From positions 489,051 to 553,050 of the forward strand of contig JAQCDS010000001.1 in NCBI GenBank assembly GCA_027620655.1: 64,000 bases of DNA, in the 5' to 3' direction. The notes under the pieces are model-generated. The model was not told the origin of the DNA, ran no database searches, and saw only the letters and a list, made by a program, of their open reading frames with translations. Numbering within the stretch: the first letter of the stretch is position 1; each line of letters opens with the position of its first letter. The position numbers were made by a program, and so were the translations under genes. The DNA comes from Bacteroidota bacterium (lineage in GTDB: Bacteria; Bacteroidota; Bacteroidia; Flavobacteriales; Flavobacteriaceae). Positions 37,573-47,324 of this stretch are shown one piece after another.

Positions 37573-37896
37573 TTAGGACTCGTCAGAGGTTTTTCTGTGG
37601 TGAATTTTACCTTCCAACCATTCTTGAACGGCTAGTGCATGTGGCTTAGGCAAACGCTCATAAAACTTAGAAACTTCTATTTGTTCTTTGTTTTCAAACA
37701 CTTCATCTAAGCTATCATTATACGTTGCAAACTCTTCAAGTTTTTCAATCAATTCTTTACGGATATCAGTATTGATTTGCTCAGCACGTCTTGATATTAC
37801 AGAAATAGCTTCATAAATATTCTCAGTTGGGGCGTCAATCTCATTGCGATTGTGGGTTACTGAAGTTGATGGTACTTTAACTTTTTTTAAATCCAT
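37573..37896 (-). CDS. RNA polymerase omega subunit, Bacteroidota type
   Basis: A 107-residue protein matching the Bacteroidota RNA polymerase omega family (RpoZ-like). The omega signature is in NIYEAISVISRRAEQINTDI, with a C-terminal extension rich in charged residues. Omega binds beta-prime and assists polymerase assembly. It lies between bamD (5 bases upstream) and coaBC (10 bases downstream). The gene name rpoZ is a reasonable synonym but the sequence diverges from the proteobacterial protein. Confidence 0.85.
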   Translation of the reverse strand: MDLKKVKVPSTSVTHNRNEIDAPTENIYEAISVISRRAEQINTDIRKELIEKLEEFATYNDSLDEVFENKEQIEVSKFYERLPKPHALAVQEWLEGKIHHRKTSDES

Positions 37897-37901
37897 TTGT
37901 A

Positions 37902-38714
37902 TTAACTTTTTGGTGTTAAATTATTTTTGATGTCTTGCAATTCTTCGTGCATTGACTCGGTCTGTTCTAAGTATTTTGTTTGTGGAAAAAAGCGTTTCAG
38001 ATTTTTATAAAATGAAAATGCTTTTTCTGTACGTTCTTTTTTCTTCCATGGCACACTATTGACCGCTAGCTGATAAGCAGAGTCAAATTTGTAAAATAAA
38101 ACGTCTTCTTTATATTTTGTTCCAGGAAATTTTTCTAGAAAATTATCAAATGCTGTAATGGCCGAGTTATAATCTCTGTGAAATGGACCAGTCGTATGGT
38201 ATTGTAATGCAATTTCATAGGCCTTTTTTTCAATTTTTGCATCCAATTCTTGTACCAATGTATTGGCTTCACTAAAATATTCAGAATCTGGGTAACGATT
38301 GATAAATTCTTGAAGTTTTTCAACAGCATCTAACGTTTCTGTTTGATCTTTTGAATATGGTGGGGAAATATGATAATAACTTTTTGCTGCTAAAAAGGCG
38401 ATTTCAGCCAAGCGTTCACTTTTTGGATAAGATTCTACAAAACGTTCCATGCGATAGTTTGCAGACATGTAATCTTTAGTCTCGTAAAACGCTTTTGAAT
38501 GCATGTACATTAACTTTTCTGCCTGAGGTTTTCCTCTGTACTTGGGAACAATCTGTAAAAATAGACGGTTGGCTTTTTCGTACTTACCAGCCTCATATAA
38601 TTCTGTTCCCAATTTGAATTTTTCTGCAATGTCTTCGTCTTTCAACACACGCTGATATTCGCTGCATGATGCAAAAAAGACAAGAACTAAAATTAATGAT
38701 ACTATTTTTTTCAT
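37902..38714 (-). CDS. bamD: Outer-membrane assembly lipoprotein BamD
   Basis: A 270-residue lipoprotein of the beta-barrel assembly machine, which inserts outer-membrane proteins. The lipobox VFFASC puts the lipidated Cys at residue 17. TPR-like helices run from about 30 to 240, with KLGTELYEAGKYEKANRLF and ESYPKSERLAEIAFLAAKSY as clear repeats, matching YfiO/BamD. It heads the leftward cluster with omega, coaBC, DUF4835 and recN. bamA is not in the window. Confidence 0.92.
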   Translation of the reverse strand: MKKIVSLILVLVFFASCSEYQRVLKDEDIAEKFKLGTELYEAGKYEKANRLFLQIVPKYRGKPQAEKLMYMHSKAFYETKDYMSANYRMERFVESYPKSERLAEIAFLAAKSYYHISPPYSKDQTETLDAVEKLQEFINRYPDSEYFSEANTLVQELDAKIEKKAYEIALQYHTTGPFHRDYNSAITAFDNFLEKFPGTKYKEDVLFYKFDSAYQLAVNSVPWKKKERTEKAFSFYKNLKRFFPQTKYLEQTESMHEELQDIKNNLTPKS

Positions 38715-38731
38715 ATTTCAAAAATGGGTTG

Positions 38732-38739
38732 CAAAAATA
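38732..38739 (-). promoter_or_regulatory. Putative -7 promoter element for the bamD cluster
   Basis: On the minus strand it reads TATTTTTG, matching TAnnTTTG, 17 bases upstream of the bamD start codon. It would drive the bamD-omega-coaBC-DUF4835-recN run. Confidence 0.45.
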
Positions 38740-38796
38740 CATTTTTTTAACGGATAATAAAAACATTTATTATCTGTACAACGAGATCTTTGTATT

Positions 38797-39672
38797 TTAT
38801 AATTGAGCCAATGCGTCTTTTATTTTTGATTTTAAAGCATCTGTTGCTGTTACCAAAGGCAAACGAACAGAATCGTTACATAAACCAAGCTGTTGTAAAA
38901 CCGCTTTTATACCTGCTGGATTATTTTCTTCAAAAATAAGATTTATAAGAGGCATCGCTTTTTTTTCTAACGCTTTTGAAGTTGAACGATCGCCTTCCAA
39001 TCCTTTGTGAATCATTGTTGAAAACAACTCAGGTAGGGCCTGTCCTATTACGGAAATTACGCCCGATCCTCCTTGTAAAACAACATCACAAACCAAATCA
39101 TCATCCCCTGAAATGACAAGAAAATCTTCTGGTTTGTTTTTTAGAAGTATTTTGTATTGTTCTGGGTTATTTCCAGCTTCTTTGATGGCCACTATACTTT
39201 CAAAATCTCGAGCAAGGCGTAAACTTGTTTCGGGCTCCATGTTTTTGGCTGTTCTTCCTGGAACATTATACAAAATAATAGGTTTTGAAGAGGCTTCTGC
39301 AATGGCTTTAAAATGCTGATACAAGCCCTCTTGAGTAGGTTTACTATAGTATGGCACCACCGATAAAACAGCCACAAAAGGAGACAGATCTGTTGTTTTA
39401 AGTTCTTCAACAACAGCAGCGGTATTGTTTCCTCCAATTCCAATAACTAATGGCAATCGGCCAGCATTAGCTTTTATGATGGTTTGAATAATTGCCTTTT
39501 TTTCTTTTTTTGTTATAGTTACACTCTCGCCAGTTGTTCCACTAATAACAAGATAATCTGTACCATTTTCAATATTAAATTCTACAACTTTTGCTAGTGC
39601 TTCGTGATCAACACTCAAATCACTTTTGAATGGTGTAACCAAGGCAACTCCCATGCCTACTAATGAATTCAT
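38797..39672 (-). CDS. dapA: 4-hydroxy-tetrahydrodipicolinate synthase
   Basis: A 291-residue TIM-barrel aldolase that condenses pyruvate with aspartate semialdehyde in lysine and meso-diaminopimelate synthesis. The Schiff-base lysine is in SIVAIKEAGNNPEQ and the catalytic Tyr in IILYNVPGRTAKN; the pyruvate-binding Thr pair is in ISGTTGESVT. The length is standard. It directly abuts the DUF6913 gene (0-base gap). Its product feeds peptidoglycan synthesis; dapF is at 51.7-52.5 kb. Confidence 0.95.
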   Translation of the reverse strand: MNSLVGMGVALVTPFKSDLSVDHEALAKVVEFNIENGTDYLVISGTTGESVTITKKEKKAIIQTIIKANAGRLPLVIGIGGNNTAAVVEELKTTDLSPFVAVLSVVPYYSKPTQEGLYQHFKAIAEASSKPIILYNVPGRTAKNMEPETSLRLARDFESIVAIKEAGNNPEQYKILLKNKPEDFLVISGDDDLVCDVVLQGGSGVISVIGQALPELFSTMIHKGLEGDRSTSKALEKKAMPLINLIFEENNPAGIKAVLQQLGLCNDSVRLPLVTATDALKSKIKDALAQL

Positions 39673-40191
39673 TTAAATTTTATTTAGGGTTTTTAAATAT
39701 TTTATTAATTCTGTTTTAAAAGTATCAATATCCTTTGTTGAAACGTCAATAATCAAATCATGTAAACGCTCATCTTCATCTGAAATACCCACTTTAAATT
39801 TTGCTTTTGACATTGCTGTAACAAGCTTTAACTCATAGCGATTGGGTTTATAATAGCTTATCAACAAATCAAAAGATTGGTCTACAAATTCGGTAACCTC
39901 GTTGCTTTTGCAATGACCTAGCCAATCGAAATCGGTTTTGGTATAGGAAGCGTCCCAACTGTTTGGTTGATTATTTTCTTTTTCATAAAAAACAATAAAA
40001 CGCAACCTATTGTCATTTAATCCCAAATCTGTAAATAGCATTCTAAAATAATCATAATCAACAAATTGATCAAGATGAAATATAATGCCAACTGTTTTTA
40101 TCTTTTCAGATGAAAACTGCTTTGAACGTGCTTCTAAAACTGTTGTCAAAAATTTTTCAGACGATATTGATTTTATGCGTTTAAAAAACAT
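39673..40191 (-). CDS. DUF6913 domain-containing protein
   Basis: A 172-residue cytoplasmic protein of the Bacteroidota family DUF6913. The core shows a Rossmann-like beta/alpha pattern (KTVGIIFHLDQFVDYDYFRM, LRFIVFYEKENNQ, DLLISYYKPNRYELKLV). Its function is unknown. The stop codon touches the start codon of dapA, so the two are almost certainly co-transcribed. A probable -7 element lies 18 bases before its start. Confidence 0.8.
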   Translation of the reverse strand: MFFKRIKSISSEKFLTTVLEARSKQFSSEKIKTVGIIFHLDQFVDYDYFRMLFTDLGLNDNRLRFIVFYEKENNQPNSWDASYTKTDFDWLGHCKSNEVTEFVDQSFDLLISYYKPNRYELKLVTAMSKAKFKVGISDEDERLHDLIIDVSTKDIDTFKTELIKYLKTLNKI

Positions 40192-40209
40192 GTAATTTTA
40201 GTATCTCTA

Positions 40210-40217
40210 CAAAGTTA
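40210..40217 (-). promoter_or_regulatory. Putative -7 promoter element for DUF6913-dapA
   Basis: On the minus strand it reads TAACTTTG, matching TAnnTTTG, 18 bases upstream of the DUF6913 start codon. Confidence 0.4.
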
Positions 40218-40596
40218 ATACAAATAGCGCTTAAAAACATTAATTTTTTTGTCCTAATTTTAATGCTTTTTATATTAGAGTACTATGGGCTATACCTAGG
40301 TAAAGTGGATTTTTATTTGGACGCCGAGGGCTACTAGTTGAGCAGTCGTAGACTAAGGATTTTGGGGCGTATACAACTCACAAATCAATATTTATTTTTT
40401 TTATAGATCCCCCGCCTAAAAAAAAGTGGCGCAAAAAAGTGACTTTTTAGATTTTTCTGTGTCTAATCCAATAGGGAAGTGTAAATGCTTCGCTTTTGGA
40501 AAATCGATATACACCGTAAAAACAAGCTATTGTATTGATTTACAAGAGTTTAGCAAAACACTCCTAAAACTGATATACGAACCTTATAAAAGATGG
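40218..40596. other. Non-coding stretch of unclear content upstream of the retropepsin gene
   Basis: About 380 bases without a convincing gene. A GC-richer patch (about 40320-40370, including GGACGCCGAGGGCTACTAG) stands out against the AT-rich surroundings, and the words GATATAC recur at 40508, 40572 and 40596. A 65-codon open frame at 40426-40623 has no recognisable family and no clear promoter. The stretch may be a remnant of an earlier insertion. Confidence 0.35.
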
Positions 40597-40615
40597 ATAT
40601 ACGCATTGCGTATAT
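40597..40615. repeat. 19-bp perfect inverted repeat (ATATACGCA/TGCGTATAT)
   Basis: ATATACGCA, one central T, then TGCGTATAT: a perfect palindrome with 9-base arms, 33 bases before the start of the retropepsin-like gene. It could be an operator, or part of an insertion boundary. Immediately downstream is AGTTGCTAG (40622-40630), which shares a GTTG with the end of the palindrome at 41508-41633. Confidence 0.5.
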
Positions 40616-40648
40616 TTACATAGTTGCTAGTAATTTGAGAAAACATCT

Positions 40649-41526
40649 ATGATGAACAAGAACTATATTTTTATTATTTCAGTTTTTATAATATTGTCAG
40701 GCTGTAAAAATGAAAACAAAGAAAAAGAGATTGAATCTGATAGCATTCAGTTTGAGATTTCTGAATATAATTTATTATTTACAAAGATTGAGATTAACAA
40801 AAAAGAGCATACAGCATTAATTGATTTTGGAGATTTTGCCGATTTTCAGATTTCCACAAAACTTATTGATGAATTAAACTTAAAACTGAAAAATCAGATA
40901 TAATTATGTCTGACATTAATGGAAATCAATATGCTCTTGAAAAAGGAACAATTAAAGAATTAAAAGTGGATGGTAAAATTGAAAACGATGTTACTTTTTT
41001 TTCAGCAAATAATGAAATTGACGCTGTTAGTAAAGAAGTAGGAACAGATTTTCAGGTGGTAGTCGGTTTTGGCTATTTTAAACAAAAAGATTTTAAATTG
41101 GATTTTATAGATAACAGTATTGAATTTACAGATACCAAAATTGATGAAACCGATTTCATTGTTCCTGTAAATAACAATTATGGCTACTTAATAAGCAACT
41201 TTAAATCAAGCTCAAATCGGAACGTAAATCTTTTATTTGATACAGGAATGCCGATTTCAAAAATAGACCTCAACTTATTCCCTTTTGATTTAAAAGATTC
41301 TACAGTTAAATTCCAAAGGACAGAATTTCAAAGTAAAAATTTAGATATTAAATCCAGAAATCAAACAATTACATTAAATATGGAAAACAATGATATTTCC
41401 GAATTAGAACCGCTAGGTGTTGTTGGAGTTTATGGAGTTAATGATATGATTGGAAAAGTATTTTATTACAACTCAAAAGAGAAAAAAATAAACATAAAAA
41501 CTACTGGCAACACGGTGTATAAGTAA
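40649..41526 (+). pseudogene. Retropepsin-like aspartyl protease lipoprotein, frameshifted
   Basis: Two frames that join if one A is added to the A5 run at 40889-40893. The first (84 residues) has a lipobox (IILSGC) and a motif HTALIDFGDF; the second (from 40906) has VNLLFDTGMPISKID, a DTG-type aspartyl protease motif, and ends GVNDMIGKVFYYN. The joined protein (~292 residues) would be a periplasmic lipoprotein with two retropepsin-like halves, the first with a degenerate Asp-Phe-Gly. It is isolated between DUF6913-dapA and ligA, is AT-rich, and is followed by a large palindrome, so it looks acquired. The true gene may start at the second ATG (40652). Confidence 0.7.
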
Positions 41527-41633
41527 TAGCGGTTTATGTGCTAAAACGAAAGTATAAATATAAAACAAAGGTCAGTGCAAAACCAAAAAGTTAGTGAGTA
41601 TAAATCCGCTACTACTCATACACGAGACCGTTG
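41508..41633. repeat. Large imperfect palindrome, attC-like in shape
   Basis: The arms 41515-41532 (GTGTATAAGTAATAGCGG) and 41606-41623 (CCGCTACTACTCATACAC) pair at all 18 positions counting two G-T wobbles, around a 73-base centre. Outside them, CAAC at 41508-41511 and GTTG at 41630-41633 also pair after unequal bulges. Size (126 bases) and topology recall integron attC sites, but the outer cores do not match RYYYAAC/GTTRRRY exactly and no integrase gene is in the window. The left arm overlaps the last codons of the retropepsin-like gene. It could also act as a terminator-like structure. Confidence 0.6.
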
Positions 41634-41641
41634 TATTCCAT

Positions 41642-43633
<1,992 letters not shown>

Positions 43634-43717
43634 TTAGATAAAAATACTTGATTTTTTGGTGCTACTAAAATACTAAATTCCGTTAAGAAAAAAGTGCAAT
43701 ACACATTCAAAAACGAC

Positions 43718-44581
43718 TTATTTTTTTTGTGCTTTTAGCATGCGGATCTTTCCAAATGTATCTTTTTTTAAAATTACATTTTGAAACAAAACCTCATCAA
43801 AAAGAGCTTTAGTTTCTGCTCCAAAGGCTTCATTGAGCTCTGCAAAACATAAGCCATTTTGAGAAAGATTCTTTTGAGCAATTTTACGTAACGCTTTATA
43901 AAAAATCAAAGGCGATGTATTGTCTACAAATAACGCCAAATGAGGTTCGTATTTCAATACATTATCTTTCATTTGTTTTTGTTCTTTTTCTAAAACATAG
44001 GGAGGGTTAGACACAATAATATCGAATTTTTTAGAGCTGTTCCATTCGAGCATATTAGAGGTTATAAAATTGATTTCTACATTATTTTTCTTTGCATTAA
44101 ACCGTGCAATTTCTAGGGCTTCTGTGCTAATATCAAGGGCAAAAACCTGAGCATTAGGTAGGTTTTTGGCCAAGGCAATTGAAATACAGCCAGAGCCTGT
44201 ACCTAAATCCAAAATTTTAGGCGTATCTGTTTTATTAAAATGTTCTAAAATCCATGCCACAAGTTCTTCTGTTTCGGGACGAGGAATGAGTACTGCTGGA
44301 GTTACTAAAAATTCTAATCCAAAAAAATAAGCGCATTCTAATATATATTGAATGGGTTCGTGATTTTTTAAACGATTCAATGCTTCATCAAAACGCTTGA
44401 ACTCAACTTCAGAAATCTCCTTTTCATAATTGAGAACTATTTGATGGGGCTGCAATTGAAGATATGCTTCGCACAACCTTTGAAAAAAAACTTGACGCTC
44501 CGATGATGGATAGTATTCAAGTTCATTAGTAAAATTTTCTTTCAGCTCCCCTAGTGTCATTTTAATTTTTTTATCATCCAT
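43718..44581 (-). CDS. prmC: Peptide chain release factor N5-glutamine methyltransferase
   Basis: A 287-residue SAM-dependent enzyme that methylates the Gln of the GGQ motif in release factors. The N-terminal helical domain contains EPIQYILECAYFFGLEFLV; motif I is ILDLGTGSGCISIAL and the catalytic NPPY is in IIVSNPPYVLEKEQ. The length is normal. It overlaps the GNAT gene by 25 bases, so translation is probably coupled. Confidence 0.94.
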   Translation of the reverse strand: MDDKKIKMTLGELKENFTNELEYYPSSERQVFFQRLCEAYLQLQPHQIVLNYEKEISEVEFKRFDEALNRLKNHEPIQYILECAYFFGLEFLVTPAVLIPRPETEELVAWILEHFNKTDTPKILDLGTGSGCISIALAKNLPNAQVFALDISTEALEIARFNAKKNNVEINFITSNMLEWNSSKKFDIIVSNPPYVLEKEQKQMKDNVLKYEPHLALFVDNTSPLIFYKALRKIAQKNLSQNGLCFAELNEAFGAETKALFDEVLFQNVILKKDTFGKIRMLKAQKK

Positions 44582-45036
44582 ACACTGCAGTTATGGTGTC
44601 CTGTATTCCCCAAAGCGGTTTTGATTTCCAAAAATCCATTTCGTTTGTACAATTTGATGGCCGCTTCAAGCATTGGAATGGTTTCTAAATAACATGTTTT
44701 AAACCCAAAAGAGAGTGCTGCTTCTAGACATCGGTCCATTAATTGTTGCCCCATGCCCTGACCCCGCATTTTGGGAGCACTATACATTTTTTGAAGTTCG
44801 CAAACGTCTTGATCGTAATTTCTAAGAGGTTTTATACCTGCTCCACCTATAATTTCTCCATCCATTTCTACCACAAAGTATACAGAACGATCAGTATTGT
44901 AGGCTTCAAACATTTTTGACGTTTCGGGGTCTTCGTATGCAGTTCCTTCTAAAGGAATATTCAATTCCAAAAAAGCTGACCTGATGACCGATTCGATTTG
45001 TGCATTATACTCTTTTTTGATTTCTCTAATTTGCAT
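44557..45036 (-). CDS. GNAT family N-acetyltransferase
   Basis: A 159-residue acetyltransferase. The acetyl-CoA-binding motif A is MYSAPKMRGQGMGQQLMDRC (the Q/RxxGxG/A pattern), and the C-terminal strand is CYLETIPMLEAAIKLYKRNG. The substrate is unknown. I start at the ATG at 45036 (MQIREIKKEYNAQI); an ATG at 45045 would add three residues and a GTG at 45051 five. It overlaps prmC by 25 bases and is divergent from ribD across a short shared promoter region. Confidence 0.87.
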   Translation of the reverse strand: MQIREIKKEYNAQIESVIRSAFLELNIPLEGTAYEDPETSKMFEAYNTDRSVYFVVEMDGEIIGGAGIKPLRNYDQDVCELQKMYSAPKMRGQGMGQQLMDRCLEAALSFGFKTCYLETIPMLEAAIKLYKRNGFLEIKTALGNTGHHNCSVWMIKKLK

Positions 45037-45060
45037 GTCTAACATCCCCACAATTAATCT

Positions 45061-45068
45061 TATTTTTG
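45061..45068 (+). promoter_or_regulatory. Putative -7 promoter element for ribD
   Basis: TATTTTTG matches TAnnTTTG. A transcript would begin near 45074, upstream of the possible ribD starts at 45095-45120. Confidence 0.45.
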
Positions 45069-45117
45069 TAGTTTCGAAGATACGTATAACACCATTGAAA
45101 ATAAAAGTTTTTTCGTT

Positions 45118-46119
45118 ATTGAAGATTCAAAATACATAAAACGCTGTTTAGAAATTGCCAAAAGAGGATTGGGCCATGCTGCCCCAAACCCTGCTGTGGG
45201 TTGTGTCATTGTTTATGACAACAAAATTATTGGTGAGGGGTATACCAGCGCATATGGTGGTGCACACGCAGAAGTCAATGCCATTTCATCTGTTGCAAAC
45301 AAAAGCCTATTGGCCAAATCCACACTATATGTCACACTCGAACCATGTTGTCATCATGGTAAAACACCTCCATGTACCGACCTTATTATAAGGCACAAAA
45401 TACCAAAAGTGGTAATAGGTTGTCTTGACACCAATAAAAAAGTAAGTGGAAAAGGAATCGAAGCACTCAAATTGGCAGGTTGTGAAGTTGTGGTTGGCCA
45501 CTGTGAAAAACTATGCCAAGAGCACCACAGACGTTTTTTGACATTGCATAACAAAAAGCGTCCTTATATCATATTAAAATGGGCCGAAACAAAAAATGGA
45601 TTTATTGCACCACCAGAAAAAACTACACAACGTCCTGTTTGGATCAGTTCTGATGAATCACGTCAACTGGTGCACCAATGGCGCTCCGAAGAACATGCCA
45701 TTTTAGTTGGTGGAAATACCGTTTTAGAAGACAATCCAAGTTTGACAACTCGAAGGGTTTCTGGTCGGAATCCTATACGCATTGTCATTGATACTAAAGA
45801 TAATTTGCAAAAATCATCTAATGTTTTTAATGATGAAGCTAAAACCATTGTATTATCATCAAAACATTTTAATTCGCAAAAACATATCGCCCAACAAATT
45901 TGCAATCACCTCTATAATTTAAATATTTTATCTGTAATAGTTGAAGGTGGACAAAAAACACTACAGCATTTTATTGATGAAAATCTTTGGGACGAAATGA
46001 GAGTTTTCAAAGGAAATATAGAATTTAAAGACGGTATTAAAGGGCCATCTCATACACTGAAACATCAACTAAAAAAAAGGATTTTAAAGGATGAGCTGCT
46101 GCTTTTTAAAAATGTATAA
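45118..46119 (+). CDS. ribD: Bifunctional riboflavin deaminase-reductase RibD, start uncertain
   Basis: A 333-codon frame. The N-terminal deaminase domain (to ~145) has GGAHAEVNAI and zinc ligands in EPCCHHGKTPPCTDLI; the C-terminal reductase domain (~155-330) has HAILVGGNTVLEDNPSLTTR and VIVEGGQKTLQHF. It catalyses two steps of riboflavin synthesis. The expected N-terminal helix (EDSKYIKRCLEIAKRGLG) is in frame but has no ATG, GTG or TTG before it; the internal TTG at 45169 would remove it. I place the start at ATT 45118, which aligns with the family. Alternatively a TTG at 45095 becomes in-frame if one T is added to the T6 run at 45108-45113. Confidence 0.85.
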   Translation: MEDSKYIKRCLEIAKRGLGHAAPNPAVGCVIVYDNKIIGEGYTSAYGGAHAEVNAISSVANKSLLAKSTLYVTLEPCCHHGKTPPCTDLIIRHKIPKVVIGCLDTNKKVSGKGIEALKLAGCEVVVGHCEKLCQEHHRRFLTLHNKKRPYIILKWAETKNGFIAPPEKTTQRPVWISSDESRQLVHQWRSEEHAILVGGNTVLEDNPSLTTRRVSGRNPIRIVIDTKDNLQKSSNVFNDEAKTIVLSSKHFNSQKHIAQQICNHLYNLNILSVIVEGGQKTLQHFIDENLWDEMRVFKGNIEFKDGIKGPSHTLKHQLKKRILKDELLLFKNV

Positions 46120-46134
46120 TTTTAAAAACAGTAA

Positions 46135-46751
46135 ATGAGCAAAAGACATTTGAATTTCAAACCATAGAAAGTAGTTCTAATGAAATCTTATATAAGGACA
46201 AAGGCAGTAAATTTTTTGGTTATGCAATTCCAATTTACAATGAAAATGATGTTAATGACACTATTGGACTACTAAAAGAAAAACACAAAACAGCTGGTCA
46301 CTTTTGTTATGCTTATCGATTGGGAGCTGATGGGGATATATATAAAGTATCGGATGATGGCGAACCAAACAATAGTGCTGGAATGCCAATTTTAGGACAG
46401 CTACAAGCCAAGAATATTACCAATACTCTTGTTGTGATTGTTCGGTATTTTGGAGGCACAAAACTTGGCGTTGGCGGACTTATTTCAGCCTACAGAACTG
46501 CGGCTAAACATAGTTTGGATGAATGTAAAATCATAACCCGACATATAAAAGAAAAAATCTTAGTTCGCTTTTCATATAGCAAACTTAGTCACGTCATGCG
46601 AATTGTAAAAAAATTTAGTCTAACGATTTTAGAACAGCATCAAGAATTGGAATGTTGGCTAAAAATTTTGGTCAAAAAAAGGGATTTAGAATTGGTTAAG
46701 ACTGCATTTAAAACACATCACAAAATCAAGCTTGAAATTTTTAACGATTAA
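46135..46751 (+). pseudogene. IMPACT (YigZ) family protein, frameshifted near the start
   Basis: The IMPACT-family core is clear: KGSKFFGYAIPIYNENDVND, HFCYAYRLGADGDIYKVSDD, and AGMPILGQLQAKNITNTLVV, followed by the C-terminal DUF1949-like half. In this frame there is no start codon before SKFFG. An ATG at 46135 (MSK) is one frame off and reads into a stop after 10 codons; adding one A to the A4 run at 46141-46144 would give MSKKTFEFQTIESSSNEIL and a 205-residue protein of typical length. It follows ribD by 15 bases. The domain is otherwise intact; its cellular role is poorly known. A 4-base overlap joins it to the convergent thioesterase gene. Confidence 0.82.
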
Positions 46752-47146
46752 TTTTGCAGTTTGTCTAAAAAATAGTCAGGACAGCGCATGGGTAAACGCG
46801 TTTTTGTGTCCACAAAAACTAACTTTGTATAAGCTTTTGTTAACAACTCATCACGTTCATTATAAAGTTCATATTCAAATTCAATAGAAGCTTTTGGAAG
46901 TTTTAATAATGTTGTTTTTATCGTTAAAATTTCATCATAAAATGCTGGTTTACTGTAACTTATATTCAAAACAACAACTGGAAGCATAATGCCTTGGGTT
47001 TCCATTTCTTTATAAGAAAAACCTAATGAAGACAACCATTCTATACGACCAATCTCAAAATATTGAGCATAATTTCCATGATATACAACGCCCATTTGGT
47101 CTGTTTCTCCGTATCGAACTTTAACTTTTGTTTGGTGACTTTTCAT
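46748..47146 (-). CDS. Acyl-CoA thioesterase, YbgC/FadM type
   Basis: A 132-residue hotdog-fold thioesterase. The family signature includes the catalytic Asp/Tyr region KVRYGETDQMGVVYHGNYAQ, with the conserved helix YFEIGRIEWLSSLG. The family hydrolyses acyl-CoA or 4-hydroxybenzoyl-CoA; the substrate cannot be assigned. It is convergent with the IMPACT-family gene (4-base overlap) and divergent from dnaA. Confidence 0.9.
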   Translation of the reverse strand: MKSHQTKVKVRYGETDQMGVVYHGNYAQYFEIGRIEWLSSLGFSYKEMETQGIMLPVVVLNISYSKPAFYDEILTIKTTLLKLPKASIEFEYELYNERDELLTKAYTKLVFVDTKTRLPMRCPDYFLDKLQN

Positions 47147-47259
47147 TAAAAAATTTATAAATTTATAGCTGCATAATTTAAACGAAAAAAAATAAAATTT
47201 CCTGTATTTTTAATTTTTTTTTTTGAAATTTTGTTTACATATTTGTCATGGATAAAAAA

Positions 47260-47268
47260 TTAACCACA
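47260..47268 (+). promoter_or_regulatory. Possible DnaA box upstream of dnaA
   Basis: TTAACCACA differs at one position from the DnaA-box consensus TTATCCACA and lies 56 bases before dnaA. A single near-match could serve autoregulation; it is not evidence for oriC. Confidence 0.25.
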
Positions 47269-47324
47269 TCCCCAAAGTGTTGACATTTTTAGCCACTAAC
47301 TAACTAAAAAATTTTACAGAAAAA

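Noticed and set aside
40426..40623. 65-codon open frame containing GKCKCFAFGKSIY
   Set aside because: No recognisable domain, no promoter or plausible start context, and it runs through the palindrome and the cassette-like boundary; treated as non-coding.
40889..40895. Programmed -1 frameshift in the retropepsin-like gene
   Set aside because: The site TG_AAA_AAT is not a canonical slippery heptamer and no downstream stem-loop or pseudoknot was evident; a missing base is simpler, although slippage is not excluded.
41508..41633. True integron attC site
   Set aside because: The outer cores do not fit RYYYAAC/GTTRRRY and no IntI-type integrase is present; kept only as a shape resemblance.
47147..47324. 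Possible replication origin next to dnaA
   Set aside because: Only one near-match to a DnaA box (47260-47268); no box cluster or distinct unwinding element in 178 bases.
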